Shown here: positions 11,880 to 24,350 of the stretch, piece by piece
Position numbering within the stretch: the first letter of the stretch is position 1
Layout of the letters: the number at the start of each line of letters is the position of its first letter
Assembly: GCA_025024175.1 (NCBI GenBank)
Contig: QCXZ01000064.1
Location: 56,193,325 to 56,257,324 of the forward strand
Direction: 5' to 3'
Length of the DNA stretch: 64,000 nucleotides
From: Rhyzopertha dominica
Taxonomy: Eukaryota; Arthropoda; Insecta; Coleoptera; Bostrichidae
Position numbers and translations under genes: made by a program
The notes under the pieces: generated by a model
Told to the model about the DNA's origin: nothing
Database searches by the model: none
The model's input: the letters and a program-made list of their open reading frames with translations, nothing else

Positions 11880-12660
11880 CAAATTATGTCTTTATTTAAT
11901 TACAATCAACATCCCTATTGCAACACTTACGCATCAGTCTGCCCAAGAACGGGTATAATAACCGTGAGATGCAATCGCCATAGGTACTACAAATCCAAAC
12001 TAATTCCCGAACCCCCAAGTTATAGATCAACTGCTTTACTTCCCTATGTTCAAGGTGTCAAACAGCACAGACAGAATTGTCATAAGTCTTAAGAAAAAAA
12101 CTCATCCTCCTTCGAAAATATGACAGATTCTTCCATCTTCGAAGGATAAAATAAGTACTCTACCTTCTAGATGTATTTACAGCATCACTTGTTTGTGCGG
12201 TGAATTTATATATCGGCGAAGCAGGCAGATCCATTAAAACCAGGCTTAATGAACATAAACGCTGCATGAAATTAGCTGTCTTCACCCACTCAGCAATAGA
12301 CGAACATAATATTTTGTTTGACAGTGTGTCAGTTCTAGCAAAAGTCACCCTTTTTACAACCCGAGAATTCGGAGAAGCCATTTCCAAACATGGATCCAAG
12401 ATGATTACCACCTCTTCACTATTTGATTCCCCATCACCCACTCTCACAACCTCCCACCTCTGCCGCCCAAGCATCCCCACCCTCCTCGTAACGAAAGATA
12501 CAACGTTACTCTATCTTTTGATTCTCTTTCCTCCTTGTCATTTGGTTCAGCTTTGACGTGTTTCTCGTGTTCGTTTGTACCATATTCCATATTCCTGTCC
12601 TGATGATGCCTCTTACAGGTGCGGGCGAAACGACGACCTTGTTCCAAAATCAGACGCGGT
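11880..12660 (+). pseudogene. Penelope-like element GIY-YIG nuclease end
   Basis: This is the 3' part of a PLE. YRSTALLPYVQGV matches the linker between RT and nuclease. After a degraded stretch comes VYSITCLCGEF-YIG in broken frames (GIY and YIG halves), then YIGEAGRSIKTRLNEHKR, with the catalytic Arg of the GIY-YIG fold, and TREFGEAIS carrying the likely metal-binding Glu. GIY-YIG nucleases nick the target DNA that primes PLE reverse transcription. RT is missing, as expected for a 5'-truncated copy. The tail at 12600-12640 carries the hammerhead-like motif, and TTCCAAAATCAGACGCGG after it recurs at about 4788, tying it to the PLE there. Confidence 0.75.
12600..12637 (+). ncRNA. hammerhead-like PLE tail motif
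   Basis: CTGATGA, then a segment with GCC and GGC able to close stem II, then GAAACGACGACC. CUGANGA and GAAA are the two conserved boxes of the hammerhead ribozyme, which is known from PLE terminal regions. Stem III is poor here (CGAC instead of ACGU), so activity is doubtful. Confidence 0.5.
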
Positions 12661-12742
12661 TCAACCCAGAAAGGCTAAGATTACTATACAGAGAGGTCCA
12701 AAGAAAAGTAGCTGCTCTTTGCTAGTCCATATCTCGTGACAA

Positions 12743-12838
12743 ATATGATTTGATTGTTCAATTTCGTTTCCTCTTATATCGTTTATTCGAAGGTTGTTCC
12801 ACGAACGAAAAACCTTCGAATAAACGATATGATTTGAT
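12743..12838. repeat. perfect 20-bp hairpin with overlapping direct repeats
   Basis: ATATCGTTTATTCGAAGGTT (12776-12795) is perfectly reverse-complementary to 12811-12830, with a 15-nt loop. ATATGATTTGAT occurs at 12743-12754 and again at 12827-12838, overlapping the end of the right arm. The layout fits a templated insertion or a tiny foldback; no poly-T terminator or gene supports a transcript end. Confidence 0.9.
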
Positions 12839-12839
12839 G

Positions 12840-14658
12840 CGACAATTTTGGGCTCTAGGAAAATGAAATGACCATCAGCAACTTTACGTAGCTCATTGCT
12901 GATGTTTATATACTCGTCATTCTTGAGGGTTCACTAGATGTAGAATTTAAAAATTGTCAAATCTGATGATTGGGGTGGGTACTCAGCAACAACTTCACCG
13001 AGGAATAACTTGACATCTCGCTGGTAGTTAGACCTCTTGTTACACTTAAAAATGTAATTAGCATACATATTTGATTGGAACACAAAATCCTTGTCTGAAG
13101 CATATCAAGATGCTTCTCACCATTTACGGTAATCTCGAAAAATTGAACCATGCAGCAATAGACCAAACCACACAGAAACCTCTGATAGATTCACTAGCCT
13201 GTCCATAATCAACGTTCTGAATTTCTGGAAGCCAGTAGACACAATTATGGCAATTCAGGTTCAAACTACCGTTTAGTTTGAACTTCACCTCGTCCTGCAA
13301 ATTCCTCGTCTACGACAACCATACGTTGAAACCATCCATAGTATTTCATCCTCAGTCTGGGAAGGTCGGGAAACCACATGGGCCTTCTTGTAACTCTAGC
13401 GAAGGGTCACGAATGATGTATACCGACAAAAAAATCAGTAACAGTCGATGAACTAAGTGAAAAAATCGTAGTCAATCGCCAGCAACAAATGGTCACATCA
13501 AGTCAAATATACTACGAGTGAGTATATTTTTGACCCTCCGTAATTACTTCTTATAGCAATGCATAAATTAACTGTGATTAAAGTACGTTATGGTAATGAT
13601 CTCATCACAAAAGCGCTCGTTCGTAAATTGCAGTAGGCATGTCTTTACTGCTTTAAAATTGAGAAAATAGGTCGCTGCAATTTAGCAGAATAATTTACTG
13701 GGCATTTATAAGACAATTCGAAGCAAAACTTAAGAACGACACTAAATGACGTGGTTCGTAATTGAATCTTATTATGCCATACAAAGTGTGTTATGCAGGG
13801 ACCGAATGACTTCAATGTAAGTCGTAGAAGAGTAGCAAGAATCAAATTTAACTCGCTAAATGTCTTTTGGAAACCGTGACGTAACTGCATTAAGCTTAAC
13901 CATTGTAGGAGTGCGTTCAGGAAGAATCATACCTGGATAGCATCATGAGCTTTTGCAATGCGCAAATGATAAAGGCGATAAAACAAAAATTCGATTCGAT
14001 TCGTCAATGGGTTGATGTTTTAGCATGTTTTTGTATAAGAGCCAGTCTTTGGAAATTTACCTGCCTAACTTGAACGATGTCGCCATTTAATTGTTTCGTA
14101 TCATTTCTCTAATAATTTTGGCAGTGGAATACGTAAAATAACCGCACCGCTTAACTGCTTAGCACCACGACTCTAAAACTCCGGTTGCAGCTATTCGCTA
14201 AAACGAATGTCGCATCCTGTTACAGAGAAAGTAAGTACCTATTCTCACCAAGAGCCTGCATTCTAGTTTCGAGCAGTTCGAGCTAATGGTCTTTTAATCG
14301 AATCCAATGGAGTCGAAACGTGTAATTTAAATTAGTAGGTACCTATACGTACTGGCAGATAAAATGCGTGTATGTTGCGGGTGCATTTAATTTAATCCAG
14401 TCGACTCAGATCTCGACCAATCAATCTAAATTACTTCCTATATAATGCCGTATTAGTTACGAGCCGTTTGCTGCTGGAACAATCGTGCGTTGGGTGGCGT
14501 TGCTTTGTTACCATTGAAAGATGCTGTTGCGTTCAGGAGTTTGTAGAAACGGAAATCGTGCTTTACATATTATCATGAATTTCCCTACTAAGTTAAAAAA
14601 TTAGACTTACCGCCAACTTCTTGGACTTTTTTTGTCTTTCTTACACAGATACCTACAT
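12840..14658. other. no gene seen
   Basis: Open frames are short and lack recognisable motifs. No inverted arms or simple repeats stand out. Confidence 0.4.
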
Positions 14659-14809
14659 ACGAGGGTGAATGCTTTCAGCGTCCATAATATAATAAGATAA
14701 TATTTTGTCAGATAGATCGCTGTCTCTCGAAAACACTGACAAAAAATTAATAGTCTGACGTTTCGATTACACCTGTAATCTTTGTCAAAGACGAAGAACC
14801 TCAAAATTT
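14659..14809 (-). mobile_element. solo PLE 3' tail, copy 1
   Basis: A near-identical ~150-bp unit occurs at 62079-62227. On the minus strand it holds GATTAC and GTAATC, a perfect six-pair stem II, then GAAACGTC with the self-complementary ACGT. The CUGANGA box is degraded (TTGACAA). No PLE coding sequence adjoins it, so it is a severely truncated or solo tail. Confidence 0.65.
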
Positions 14810-15700
14810 TTAGTACGGTAATTGGACTAGTTCAAATTAAATTAGCACCTTTTATTTTGGAAGTATTTCTAATCAAAACTAAGGGTTATCACAAATACCA
14901 TATAATAATGAATTTATGGATAAGTATATGGTTAGTATTGGAATACTACGTATTAATGCTACAAATATAATATGACTTATAGAGTTTTTCATATAAAACC
15001 GATGATATATTAGAAAAACTTCCATTTTCAAACGTTATCTATGTCCAGATAAAACTTTTAAAGATTTCAGAACATGATGATTTTTTAGGTTACACACAAA
15101 ATGCTTCCTAAATTATGCACAGGTTCCTGAAAATGTTTTTCAAAAACTTAGCATTTTTTAACTTCGCGATTAAGAACGGGGAAGGTTTAGGATATCCTCG
15201 TTTTTTCGCAAACGATGCATCGTACAAAAATTAATATAAGTGATATATTTAAAGAAAATTAATGAATTAATTTGAAGGTGCACGAAAATGAAGTTTTGAG
15301 TGCACAATTTCTTTACAGTACTAGTAGTTCTTGTCCTAAATAATACTTTTTTGACCAAGGAATGACCTCCTGATAGGTATCTGTTTTTCATGGACACATT
15401 TTGAATTATAGAATTACAGCTTTTCTATTTTACTTCACATATTTTTTCTAATAAAGGTGTATACTGGAAAAAAGGTATATATCTACTGTTCTAGTTAAGA
15501 TTGAATTCTTTTTTTTAATGTAAATTACAGTAAGTTGGCACTAAAACCTTAAATTCCGTAGCCAGAGGTAAGTTATGACTTTCTGTTACAGTAACGTTTT
15601 CTTATAAAAAAAGTACTTAACTAAATACAAACGACAAAAACTGAATATGCGTGCGTTTTTGTCGTTTGAACTTATCAAAAACATATCTCTTTGTGGAATT
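14810..15700. other. no gene seen
   Basis: AT-rich, with small open frames only. It ends at another PLE-type tail motif. Confidence 0.4.
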
Positions 15701-15775
15701 GTCACCGCTGAAGATGATCCATGTGGGACCGAAATGTACGTCCGGTTATTAATTTAATAAAACGTGAAGTATTGG
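15700..15775 (+). mobile_element. solo PLE-type tail with hammerhead-like core
   Basis: CTGAAGA (15708-15714), 16 nt that can partly pair (CC/GG), then GAAATGTACGTCC (GAAA at 15731). Both hammerhead boxes are intact. No PLE coding sequence lies upstream, so this is a tail-only fragment like the one at 14659 but from another family. Confidence 0.5.
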
Positions 15776-18700
15776 TGTTGATTTGTTTATTGCATTAAAC
15801 TGATTTCACTAGTTGCCTTTAGAGTTCAAATACTTAAACTAAATATTTACCTTCATCTTATGTCTCTTCAATCTGTAAGTAGTCTAAAAGTTGTCTAATA
15901 ATCACATTCCATAAAAAATACATGAAATTTGCATTTAACTTACAAAATTTGTTAACTGACAATTGTTAGAGTGGTTCACAGTAAGTTGGATTGGGCTTAA
16001 AACTACACATAATTATTAAACAAAACGAAATTATAAAAAACTAGTGTTTGCAATCAATACTGAAAGGTACGTAATGAGACTTATTTCATGTATTATATGT
16101 AAATAGACATAAATGTACAAATAAAGTTTGTTAATTAATTCCACAATCATAACGATTTTATTAAATTATATATGTTTCGTTTTAATTTAATTTTTGATTA
16201 AACAGCCCATAAACGTTTGCGATATGTAATATACAGCGAGACCCATTTTCTTTGATTGCAGGGTACAAGGTACAACCTATACAAAATTGTTGTTGTTACT
16301 GCGTATTCTAGGCCTAGAAATATTATGAAAGTTCTTATGAAAATTTCCGTAACCTGTTTCCTAAGGAAGCTATACCTACGGCTGAACGGATCGGGCTCGT
16401 TGATACTCGTTGGATAGGCAGATCTTGGCTCAACGATGACCAACATATATAACACACGGTTTTCGAGTAAAACTGGTTTTAAATCACGTTTACTTAGGTA
16501 CTATTGTGCTGTATGGTAAGGTACGTGTTATGCGGTTATGTCGATTGAATACAGGGTGTTTCAAAATCAGGAAAATACATTTAACAGCGCTATTTAAGGT
16601 CAAGACTTTCTATAAATTCATATGCCAAAAATGCCTCCTATATGTTTAATGGTGATTTTATGACCTTTTTGATGAATTTGAAATTAATTTTTTTTGTTCT
16701 AACAAAAAACCAAAATTAATATTAATATAATTTTTTCACAAATTTGGACCATTTAGAAAAAGGGAAAACAATTTAAAAATACGTCAATATATGCGGATTA
16801 TCCATACGAAATTTTATAATGGGCCTCATATTAGATCAGGCGCTAGAGGACTTGGAGTGCAACGGCGTCATGTTATAGCGNGGACNTATTATATGATAAA
16901 TCGGTTGCGTACGCCTGTAAACGATCATGAAACACTGTGAGAGAAGTTAAAATAATATTAAAAATCCTGTCTATGAAATTAAAACTTATTTTTGTGATAT
17001 AAAAACCTGTCACATAAAATATTGGAAATATACAATATTTCGGATTTCTCGAAAGCTTCGTAAAGTAACCAATAAAAACGTTCTTGTTCAATAATTCATA
17101 AAACAAGAAGAGCAACCATTCTTATTAAGTTTTAAAATTGATTTATTAATACATACTGTTTATAATCACTTGGGATTAGTGCATCTTGTGATCAGTGCTT
17201 CCTTACTGTGACAGTTGTACTATATCTTTGCAAGTATTCACTCTACTGTGACTGTATTTAGAGATCGCTGTTTCAATCCATGTTCTTAGCTCTCCGTCGA
17301 AAAACTGACAATATTCAAGAGATTTCAAAAGATAGTTTAAAAAAATTGGTATTAACAAATAATGTTTATGTGTGTGAGTGTGTGGACCCTGCAGAAAACG
17401 TCTCGAATTTTTGACGGGAACAGTCTCAAAACTGTGGAAACAGAAATCACAAAATCAGCTGTTCCAGTTACGTTGTTATGAATGCATTCAAAATATAACT
17501 TAAAATTCTCTTACAGTGTTTTATGTTCAATGTTCCACTCCAAATCTTCTGTCTTCTGACGCAATTTACTAAATACTATTATCACACTAAAATAAGAGCA
17601 ATAAAACAACACACAGAGAAAGATTAATCCTTGAAATGAGACACAGAAAAAAAACACAAACAAAACAGTAAATCATTGAATTGATATATAAAGACTTGTA
17701 CTTATCTAACAATGAACAATAACTATAACACAGACACAAGAATTTTTCAATCTTATGCATGGTCCAAGTATGTGAAAATATGGTATTCCAAATTTGAGTT
17801 CATCGTCTATAAGGTCATTAAATTTTATATACGAATCACTTTTGACCATATTTTTTGCTTTTGTTTTAAATCGAGTAGCTAGCTTTAAATAACAAAATGT
17901 TTCAATCAAGCGAAATTACCCCTTGCTAGGTAACGATACTTACTATTATTATATTATTTCTTGGCTAAGCTTAGGACTTACAAAGGTCTAAAATCCCTGA
18001 ACAAAAACGAATTTTAAAACTAATTTTTTGGGTGTTCACATCAAATGCGCTCAAAGCAAAAAAATTCACACTTTCCATTCCAGTGTCATTTTTTATCGCG
18101 TTCGCGGGCTAGTAAACAAACGAGACAGCCGAGTGACCACTTTTTCCCAGCTCACGCGCCTAAAATCGCTGAAAAGCAATCGGAAGCCCAGTTATGACCG
18201 GCAGCCGGTATCTTAAGAATCTAGATTAGGACATCTTCTCGCATCAGTGCCTGGCTTTGTTACCAACAGAATGGCCATGCTGCGGCGTGCTTTCTTCCTT
18301 CGGTCACGCTCATCGCACGCAACGCGATACCTCCAACTCCGAATAATGGCAATTTCTGTTATGGCTGGAACCCGTTGCGTTTGTCGAAGATGGTGCGATA
18401 GTCGAATTAAAAACGGCCTGTTGTTTCGGCGCTGTATAATTATCGACACGGAAACGTGGAGAAACATCTGTGGTACGGAACTGTAATTCGGATGCAGTGG
18501 CTGTAGGTTGTTAACCCTGTGATTCTGACAAGCTGATGCTAAAAAAAAGATGCGACACAGAAAGCTCATTGTGGATTAGTTTAGGTCGTTCGTCAATTTA
18601 AGAGCTCAATAGGCCAGGAATGCTAAACTATTTTTGGTAAAATTTATAAGGGTATTAGAGAGCAAATTGAAGTATGTGGCTGTCGTACAGTTTGGGATAT

Positions 18701-19030
18701 AAACTTTAAATTATTGTAAATTTTTTTTCGAAATGTCTGTTTATGGGACTTGATTAACTTATAGTTTTAATAGTGTTTTCGGGAACTAAACTGCAAAGAA
18801 TATAGCAGTTTCTGTACACAGCATGAATCAATTTGTATGTCTGAAACACACAGCATTTAAGAATTTACGAAACCAGCCTTATATTAATTTCATCTTTTCC
18901 TAGAGTGTCCTAAATTGTTAGCTGTTATCCTGAAATTATTCTTATGTTTTTATGTTAATGTTCTGTAATAGGTAGGTATTAAAATCAAAAACTGAGCAAA
19001 TTCAACCATTTGGCAAAAACAAATTATATG
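15776..19030. other. long AT-rich stretch without recognised genes
   Basis: It contains a TACAGGGTGT tag at 16551 and a GC-richer patch at about 18080-18500 with open frames on both strands but no recognisable domain. Two Ns near 16881-16886 mark unresolved bases. Confidence 0.4.
16551..16575 (+). repeat. TACAGGGTGT-type transposon end
   Basis: TACAGGGTGTTTCAAAATCA has the form typical of terminal repeats of insect Tc1/mariner-type elements. No transposase was recognised downstream. Confidence 0.35.
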
Positions 19031-19038
19031 ATTTCTTT

Positions 19039-20581
19039 CATGGTCGTACCCAGCTTTTGGTCTAAGGGGGGCAAAGCAGAAATTTCCGTTAGTGAATAAT
19101 TCAAAATAAATACGAGTAAAAATGTGGCCTTATCGGATTATGTACCTATAAGTAAATAATGACGTATTTATTCCATTAACAATCTTCGTTGATTTTCTGT
19201 GAAGACCCAAATTTTTCATGTTTTTTATATACACTCGTCATACAAAGCTCGTTTATCACTAATTCAATTATTGATGATCTCAGTTTGGTGATATCTAGCG
19301 CATTCAGTTGCATCTCTATCACGTTTAACAAAAGATGAGTTGATACATTTTATTTGGAAGAATAAAGATCCGTGATCCACATCACAATGTATAATAATGT
19401 CAAACGAAGTACTAAAGAAATATAAATTTCCCCTTAATGGGAAAACTTTTTATGATTTGGAATTTGCACATATCAATGCGTTTGTTATTTAATTTCAACT
19501 TTTCACACTAGAAATTTAAGTTAGGAGTGAATAGGAAGCTCGTAAAGATAAAAAAAATATCAAAACTCGAAATGAGGAAACAACCTGGTCGTGAAACAAT
19601 ACCTAAGACTGTAATGATTTAAGCTGCTGGTTTAGCTAATCCTATAGTTAAACTTAAAAATACAAGTTATAAGCCCCAGCATTATGCGTCAGCTGGCCAA
19701 ATACAGCATTAAATTAATGGTTGTTTTATCTCTAACAATTTTTGTTCATACATCTAATTTTACTCAAAAAAGTAGTTGTTTTTGCTATCTGGCTAAAATA
19801 ATGACCGAGGCATAAATCGAAAATAATGCTTTTGAGTCGATTAGATCAATGCTAAGTAATAACCAGACACTGCAACACATCAGTAAAATGAGAATTAGAT
19901 ATTTGCAAAAAATTATGCCAAGACATGCTTTGTTATGAACACCGTACAGAATATGCTATCTTTATTTAGACTGAGCATTTGAGTTTAGCTATTATTAGCT
20001 ATCATCCGCTAGTGCAATGCTGCCAAAAATTAACCCACCACTTAATATTTTAACCAAATTAAGCCTCATTTAAATAAACTGAAATATATTTAATCGGATT
20101 TTCAAAAGACTTTTGTATACTGACATTTTAACAGCACATCGTGTTTTAATTCGTTCTTATAATGCTACTGGATTCCTTAAACTGATGTTAAATAGGCCTT
20201 CATAACTTTTAGTTCGGATGAATTTTTGCTCGAAATAACTGATATTTTTGAAAGTTTTTTGTTTCTCTGTATTAATTGTTAAAATGTAACGCGAATTTTG
20301 AAATCTGTGACGAAAAAGGTTGGAGTTACCACCAAATACAAATATGTGACAGATTCTGTGTATTCCATATAACAGAATCATGCATAATTGAACAATCTCT
20401 ATAGGGAAACATATTAGAAGAGCTGCACAAAGTAGAAATCGTGTTATGACTCCTGACCAAGATAAGCTTGGGAACTTAACTAACCAGCTAAATGTAAGGA
20501 AGGTGGCAAGGGCCCAGAGTTGGCAGTCCAGGTTCAGGGGGGCCCCTCCCCCTTCCTTGCCTACCCTTCAGTACGCTTATG
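19039..20581. mobile_element. 1.54-kb non-autonomous hAT-type element, copy A
   Basis: Flanked by ATTTCTTT at 19031-19038 and 20582-20589, an 8-bp duplication as hAT transposases make. Ends are CATGGTCGTACCC and, reversed, CATAAGCGTACT. Most of its length is repeated in the same orientation at 31331-32914, including the start (CTAAGGGGGG) and the end (GGGCCCAGA-TTGGCAGTCCA). No transposase reading frame is seen, so it would have been moved in trans. Confidence 0.8.
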
Positions 20582-20589
20582 ATTTCTTT

Positions 20590-22025
20590 TGTATTTTTGA
20601 TGTATTGGGTCTCACTTTAGTAATATATTCCTCTTAGAACACACGAAATATAGCTATACAATTAGAAATAATGTAGGGTTACAAAAAATTAAATGACACT
20701 GGGCGAAAAAACAACTTTTGATGTAATATAAAGCTGAATATCATATTGTAGTATATGGAACCTATCTTCACCTGAATCTGGGAGGTGTTGCTTCTGGAAT
20801 TTGTGATGGGGGTATAAATAGCCCTACGGGGAGAGCACGGGCAGTTCTGAATTCGAACAGCGGTTATCAAGCGACAAAAAAGCCTTAGTGAAACAGATGT
20901 TTTAGTGCTAGTGAGTGCAATATAGTGATTTAGTGGTGTTAAAACAGTACTGCTTTGAACTAGTTATGTTTAGACCTAGTGTTTTTGATACTAGTGCTTT
21001 AATTAACAGGAGATGAGTCCGAAATCTACAGTTATCGAGCCCGTAGTTGTAACAATATTAACGACCAAATGGCTCAAGATAGGAAAGCAAAATTCTCTGT
21101 AGGAGCAACTATAAAAGCTTTCCCTTTACTAACATCAATTTAATTCCGGTCTCGAAAAACTGTTAGCTTCATCTGTTTGTAAGTAATTAAAATACACTTT
21201 ATTGTAATTAACACTTTCTTTTAAAACTGTTTGCATTAAAACATTCACAGTCCGATCTAATACATAATGTTTGCAATTAAGTTTAATTGATAAATTATAA
21301 TACCAACCTGCAAAAAGGGTTTATAGTGCTGATAATGCTTTCTGGGCGCATGAATATGGAAATTATGTACCTCCTACTTAGAAACGAAGCGACACGAAAC
21401 AGATTCCATAGCTGGCGGGATGATGGGATGTCATTTTCTTGGACCAAACTTAAAAAAATTAACTGTGAAGCGATTTTTTTGCAATATAACTTTGACCCAG
21501 CGTAGGTAGTTTGTATATTAGTTCAAACAGGATGGAGCATTTCTGTAGATAATTCTTTTTACAAATAGGAGGATAGGACGACATAGGTCAATAAAATTGT
21601 CGGTTCGTTCACCACACTTGACCCCGCTGGAATTGTTTTGTAGGGGCATATAAAATACTGACATTTCAGCTCAACACGTGCTGGGAAACGTCAAATTGTT
21701 TTTAGGGAACAATTTGTACACTTAGGTTAGGTTTTGTTGCCTGAGTCACTTCTAATTTGATTTAAAATATTGTAAAAGAAATACTGTTTTTTAATATTTT
21801 TGGACAAAAGTATATAATTAAATATGTCATTAAATCTAAGACAAAAATACACAAAATTTAGTGTCAATGAATTCTAGAGAATGCCAATTGGCGTTTTTAA
21901 CACTGTATTTCATGAAAAGGGCGGAACATAAAAGCAAATTTGACTAGTCTTCATCTACGGACAAGTGGCATGAGTTTTTTGTGGGATTTTTTAAAATAAA
22001 CTGCTGAATACATAAAATATTTAAT
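20590..22025. other. no gene seen apart from a promoter-like site
   Basis: Beyond the TATA region listed separately, frames are short and unrecognised. TGAATTCGAACAGCGG and the following AGTG-rich leader resemble the start of a retrotransposon transcript, but no LTR pair or pol could be linked. Confidence 0.3.
20813..20848 (+). promoter_or_regulatory. TATA box with initiator-like spacing
   Basis: TATAAATAG is followed about 30 bases later by GGGCAGTTCTG, whose CAGT matches the core of the arthropod initiator. The spacing is right for a Pol II core promoter. A solo LTR or a decayed promoter are both possible; no downstream gene was recognised. Confidence 0.35.
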
Positions 22026-22142
22026 AATAGTAATATTATTTAGTGGGTCCTTCGAGATATACCCGAGTTCGATTCTCGGTGGGAGTTGATATATTTTTCT
22101 TCGTAATATTTGCACAAAAACCCACTAAATAATGTTACTATT
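22026..22142. repeat. 117-bp palindromic unit carrying a tRNA T-arm
   Basis: The 23-bp arms (22026-22048 and 22120-22142) match in 22 of 23 positions when one is reversed. Between them CCGAGTTCGATTCTCGG (22063-22079) forms a perfect T-stem and loop, matching most of Pol III box B. There is no full cloverleaf, so it is a tRNA fragment inside a miniature inverted-repeat unit, not a tRNA gene. Confidence 0.7.
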
Positions 22143-23060
22143 CATATATAGGCAACAACCATTACACATTCTAATTAAATAAAATATTTAATTGGGATCT
22201 GCATTTAATAACCATTTTAGACACCACCTTATAAAAATAGAAATTGATCAGCATGCAGCACTCATAAAACCGTCTATCTTTATGTTTTTTTGATTATTTT
22301 ATTATCACTAAGAAACTCCCAGAAATTTGTGAAGGAAAGAAAAACACAAATAAATGTTTGTTCCTAGTGATAGCAAGATCTGCACGTTTTTCATTAGGTC
22401 CAGCAATCTAATTAATAAGCGTAATTAAACATGGCGGCATTCTTTAGGATAAATCGTGTAATTCCTATTGTAACAGTTAATATAACGATAATTTAAATTA
22501 TTGGAATTTAATCCATAAGCTTTATGCAATGCAATTTGCAAACACTAATAAGCATACTATTAATTCACCGGAAAGTAATAGTAATTGCATTTATTAGCGT
22601 TAATGGTGGAACTAGAAACAAAACCTTCCGCATATTGCAAACTATTCACTCGCTACTATGTAGATGAAGATTATAAAGGAATTCGACTTTCTCTAAGAGG
22701 CACCCCCGCTGTGCTTTGGGATCTGTTATTTACGATTTAATTGTGACATGTTTTCCTAACACCGATTACTTAGCGATAGTTGAAGTAGTAATTTGTCAGA
22801 CCACTTTTAAAAACTCGAGGCTATTAAAACACTGATGTACAACAGAAATCATCAAGAACAGTTTCTGTATGCTGCGCCGAGGTCAGGAAGCATAAAACTT
22901 GTACTTAATTATTATATATTGTTTACGGCATGGAAATTTGAGAAAAAAAAGTTTATTCAAAGCACTGTATGTTGTCCACGTAATGGGTACGAACGACTGG
23001 TAGTTTATGTACTATGTAGTTGTTGTTTTTTATGAAGGTGTTTTAAGTACAACAGAGAGA
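22143..23060. other. no gene seen
   Basis: AT-rich with unrecognised short frames; no repeats of note. Confidence 0.4.
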
Positions 23061-23069
23061 ATATTTTTA

Positions 23070-23330
23070 AAGCAGTATAGTGCTGCAGAAAGTATGTTAA
23101 AGCTAAAACTATTAACTGTAAGAGAAAGCAAGCTCGCAAACCCTTGGCTTACCGATGATGTCAAAATTATGATGAAGGAACGTGACGCTGCGTTTAAATA
23201 CTTCAAAATCTCTAAAGATGGGAACAGACTTGAGAGTACATGCAGCGAGTCGGTAAGCATACATATACATATGTGTGTCGACTCGGCATTAGTGCGCTCT
23301 AAGCAAATGTTAAAAAATTCTGGGTAAATA
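23070..23330 (+). pseudogene. non-LTR retrotransposon linker fragment
   Basis: LTVRESKLANPWLTDDVKIM followed by MKERDAAFKYFKISKDGN matches the stretch between endonuclease and reverse transcriptase in Jockey/CR1-type ORF2 proteins, where a pattern like K-PW-t--ik-l---RD is usual. Only this piece is present; the endonuclease before it and the RT after it are missing, and the frame runs into a stop. It may belong with the RT fragment at 25664, the two being separated by Harbinger and gypsy pieces. Confidence 0.5.
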
Positions 23331-23380
23331 CATCCATGTTCTCTCATTGCGCTCAGAGTATGTTTTGTGTATAGGTGCTG

Positions 23381-23756
23381 ATGATAGCTGACGAAATCAT
23401 AGCAGCAGAGGCAGCTTTTTTCATAATAGCTAAAAAGTGTAGTAAGAAACATAGAGAATAAAATAGGGAAATGCAATGATGAACTATACAAATGTATAAG
23501 AACCGAGCAATTTATGGGGGTTTCAAATTACTAGAAGACTTGCCGTTAGAAGAACCTTCAGGGCATTTTAAAAATTTGGCAGGATGGTATCAGAAGATTT
23601 TAAATTTTTAATCAATGCTATTGGACCCAAGGTAGCAAAACAAGATACGTTTATGAGTAAAGAATCGATCAGCTATTACTCTGTGCTTCTTAGCAACTCG
23701 TACGCCAGTTTGTTGGCTAGACTTTCAGACGATAAAATACTGTCCAGACTGAGTGC
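23381..23756 (+). pseudogene. Harbinger (HARBI1-like) transposase N-terminal remnant
   Basis: Pieces in order match the HARBI1/ALP1-like nuclease N-terminus. The first frame gives MIADEIIAAEAAFFIIAKK. Next come NRAIYGGFKLLEDLPLEEPS and, after a shift, RMVSEDFKFLINAIGPKVAK, the best-matching segment (family form RMS-EDFD-LL--I-P-I-K). ITLCFLAT in yet another frame matches the family's LAVTLRFLATG. The DDE nuclease domain that follows in intact copies is absent. At least three frame changes show a dead copy. Intact Harbinger elements move with a 3-bp duplication; the MITE at 56643 belongs to the same superfamily. Confidence 0.7.
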
Positions 23757-24350
23757 GCATGCATGAAACGTTTTCTTTGAGCGGTGGTCAAAAACCGACA
23801 CCATTCGGCTCGCCTTATGTGCGTTCGTATGCTCTCGCGAGCGAATAAACATGCGCTGAGTCAATGCGAATGAACCGTCTACACTTGCAGATGTATGCGC
23901 GTTCACTACTACTCACCGCATGTGCGCTCAAGTCTGTTCCCACCTTAAGAGTGAGAATGCGTGGAAACATGCAAAGAGCGGAGAAATTTTACGCTAGCAG
24001 TAATACGAAGAGAGAAATAAAGCTGTGTTAATTATTTGCATTCTCAGAAAAACTCTAAACTACTCTGGCGTGAGCTGAGGAAGCCAAATATNGCATTCAG
24101 CATTCCCATTTGCCTCTGTTTTCAAAATTTATGACTACTCAACAGCGCAGCAATTTTATTCCTTACGTAAGTTTAACGATACGTTAAATTTCGCCTTTAG
24201 TTTGGCCACCACAGCGGACATTTTAAATGTTATCATAGGTTTGTAATCTGCTGCTGGACTGGATCTTATGGCATAACAACCTATATTATCATACTTTTCT
24301 TGCCTGAATACTTGCTTCCTTCCTTCCTTCCTAAACTATATGAAGGCGTA
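23757..24350. other. no gene seen
   Basis: GC-richer patch near 23750-23960 without a recognised family; one N at 24092; a short CTTC run near 24310. Confidence 0.35.

Noticed and set aside
16198..16455. 85-residue minus-strand frame
   Set aside because: No recognisable motif; length is within what AT-rich DNA gives by chance.
18028..18569. GC-richer patch with overlapping open frames on both strands
   Set aside because: Neither strand gave a recognisable domain, and open frames on both strands are expected when GC content rises.
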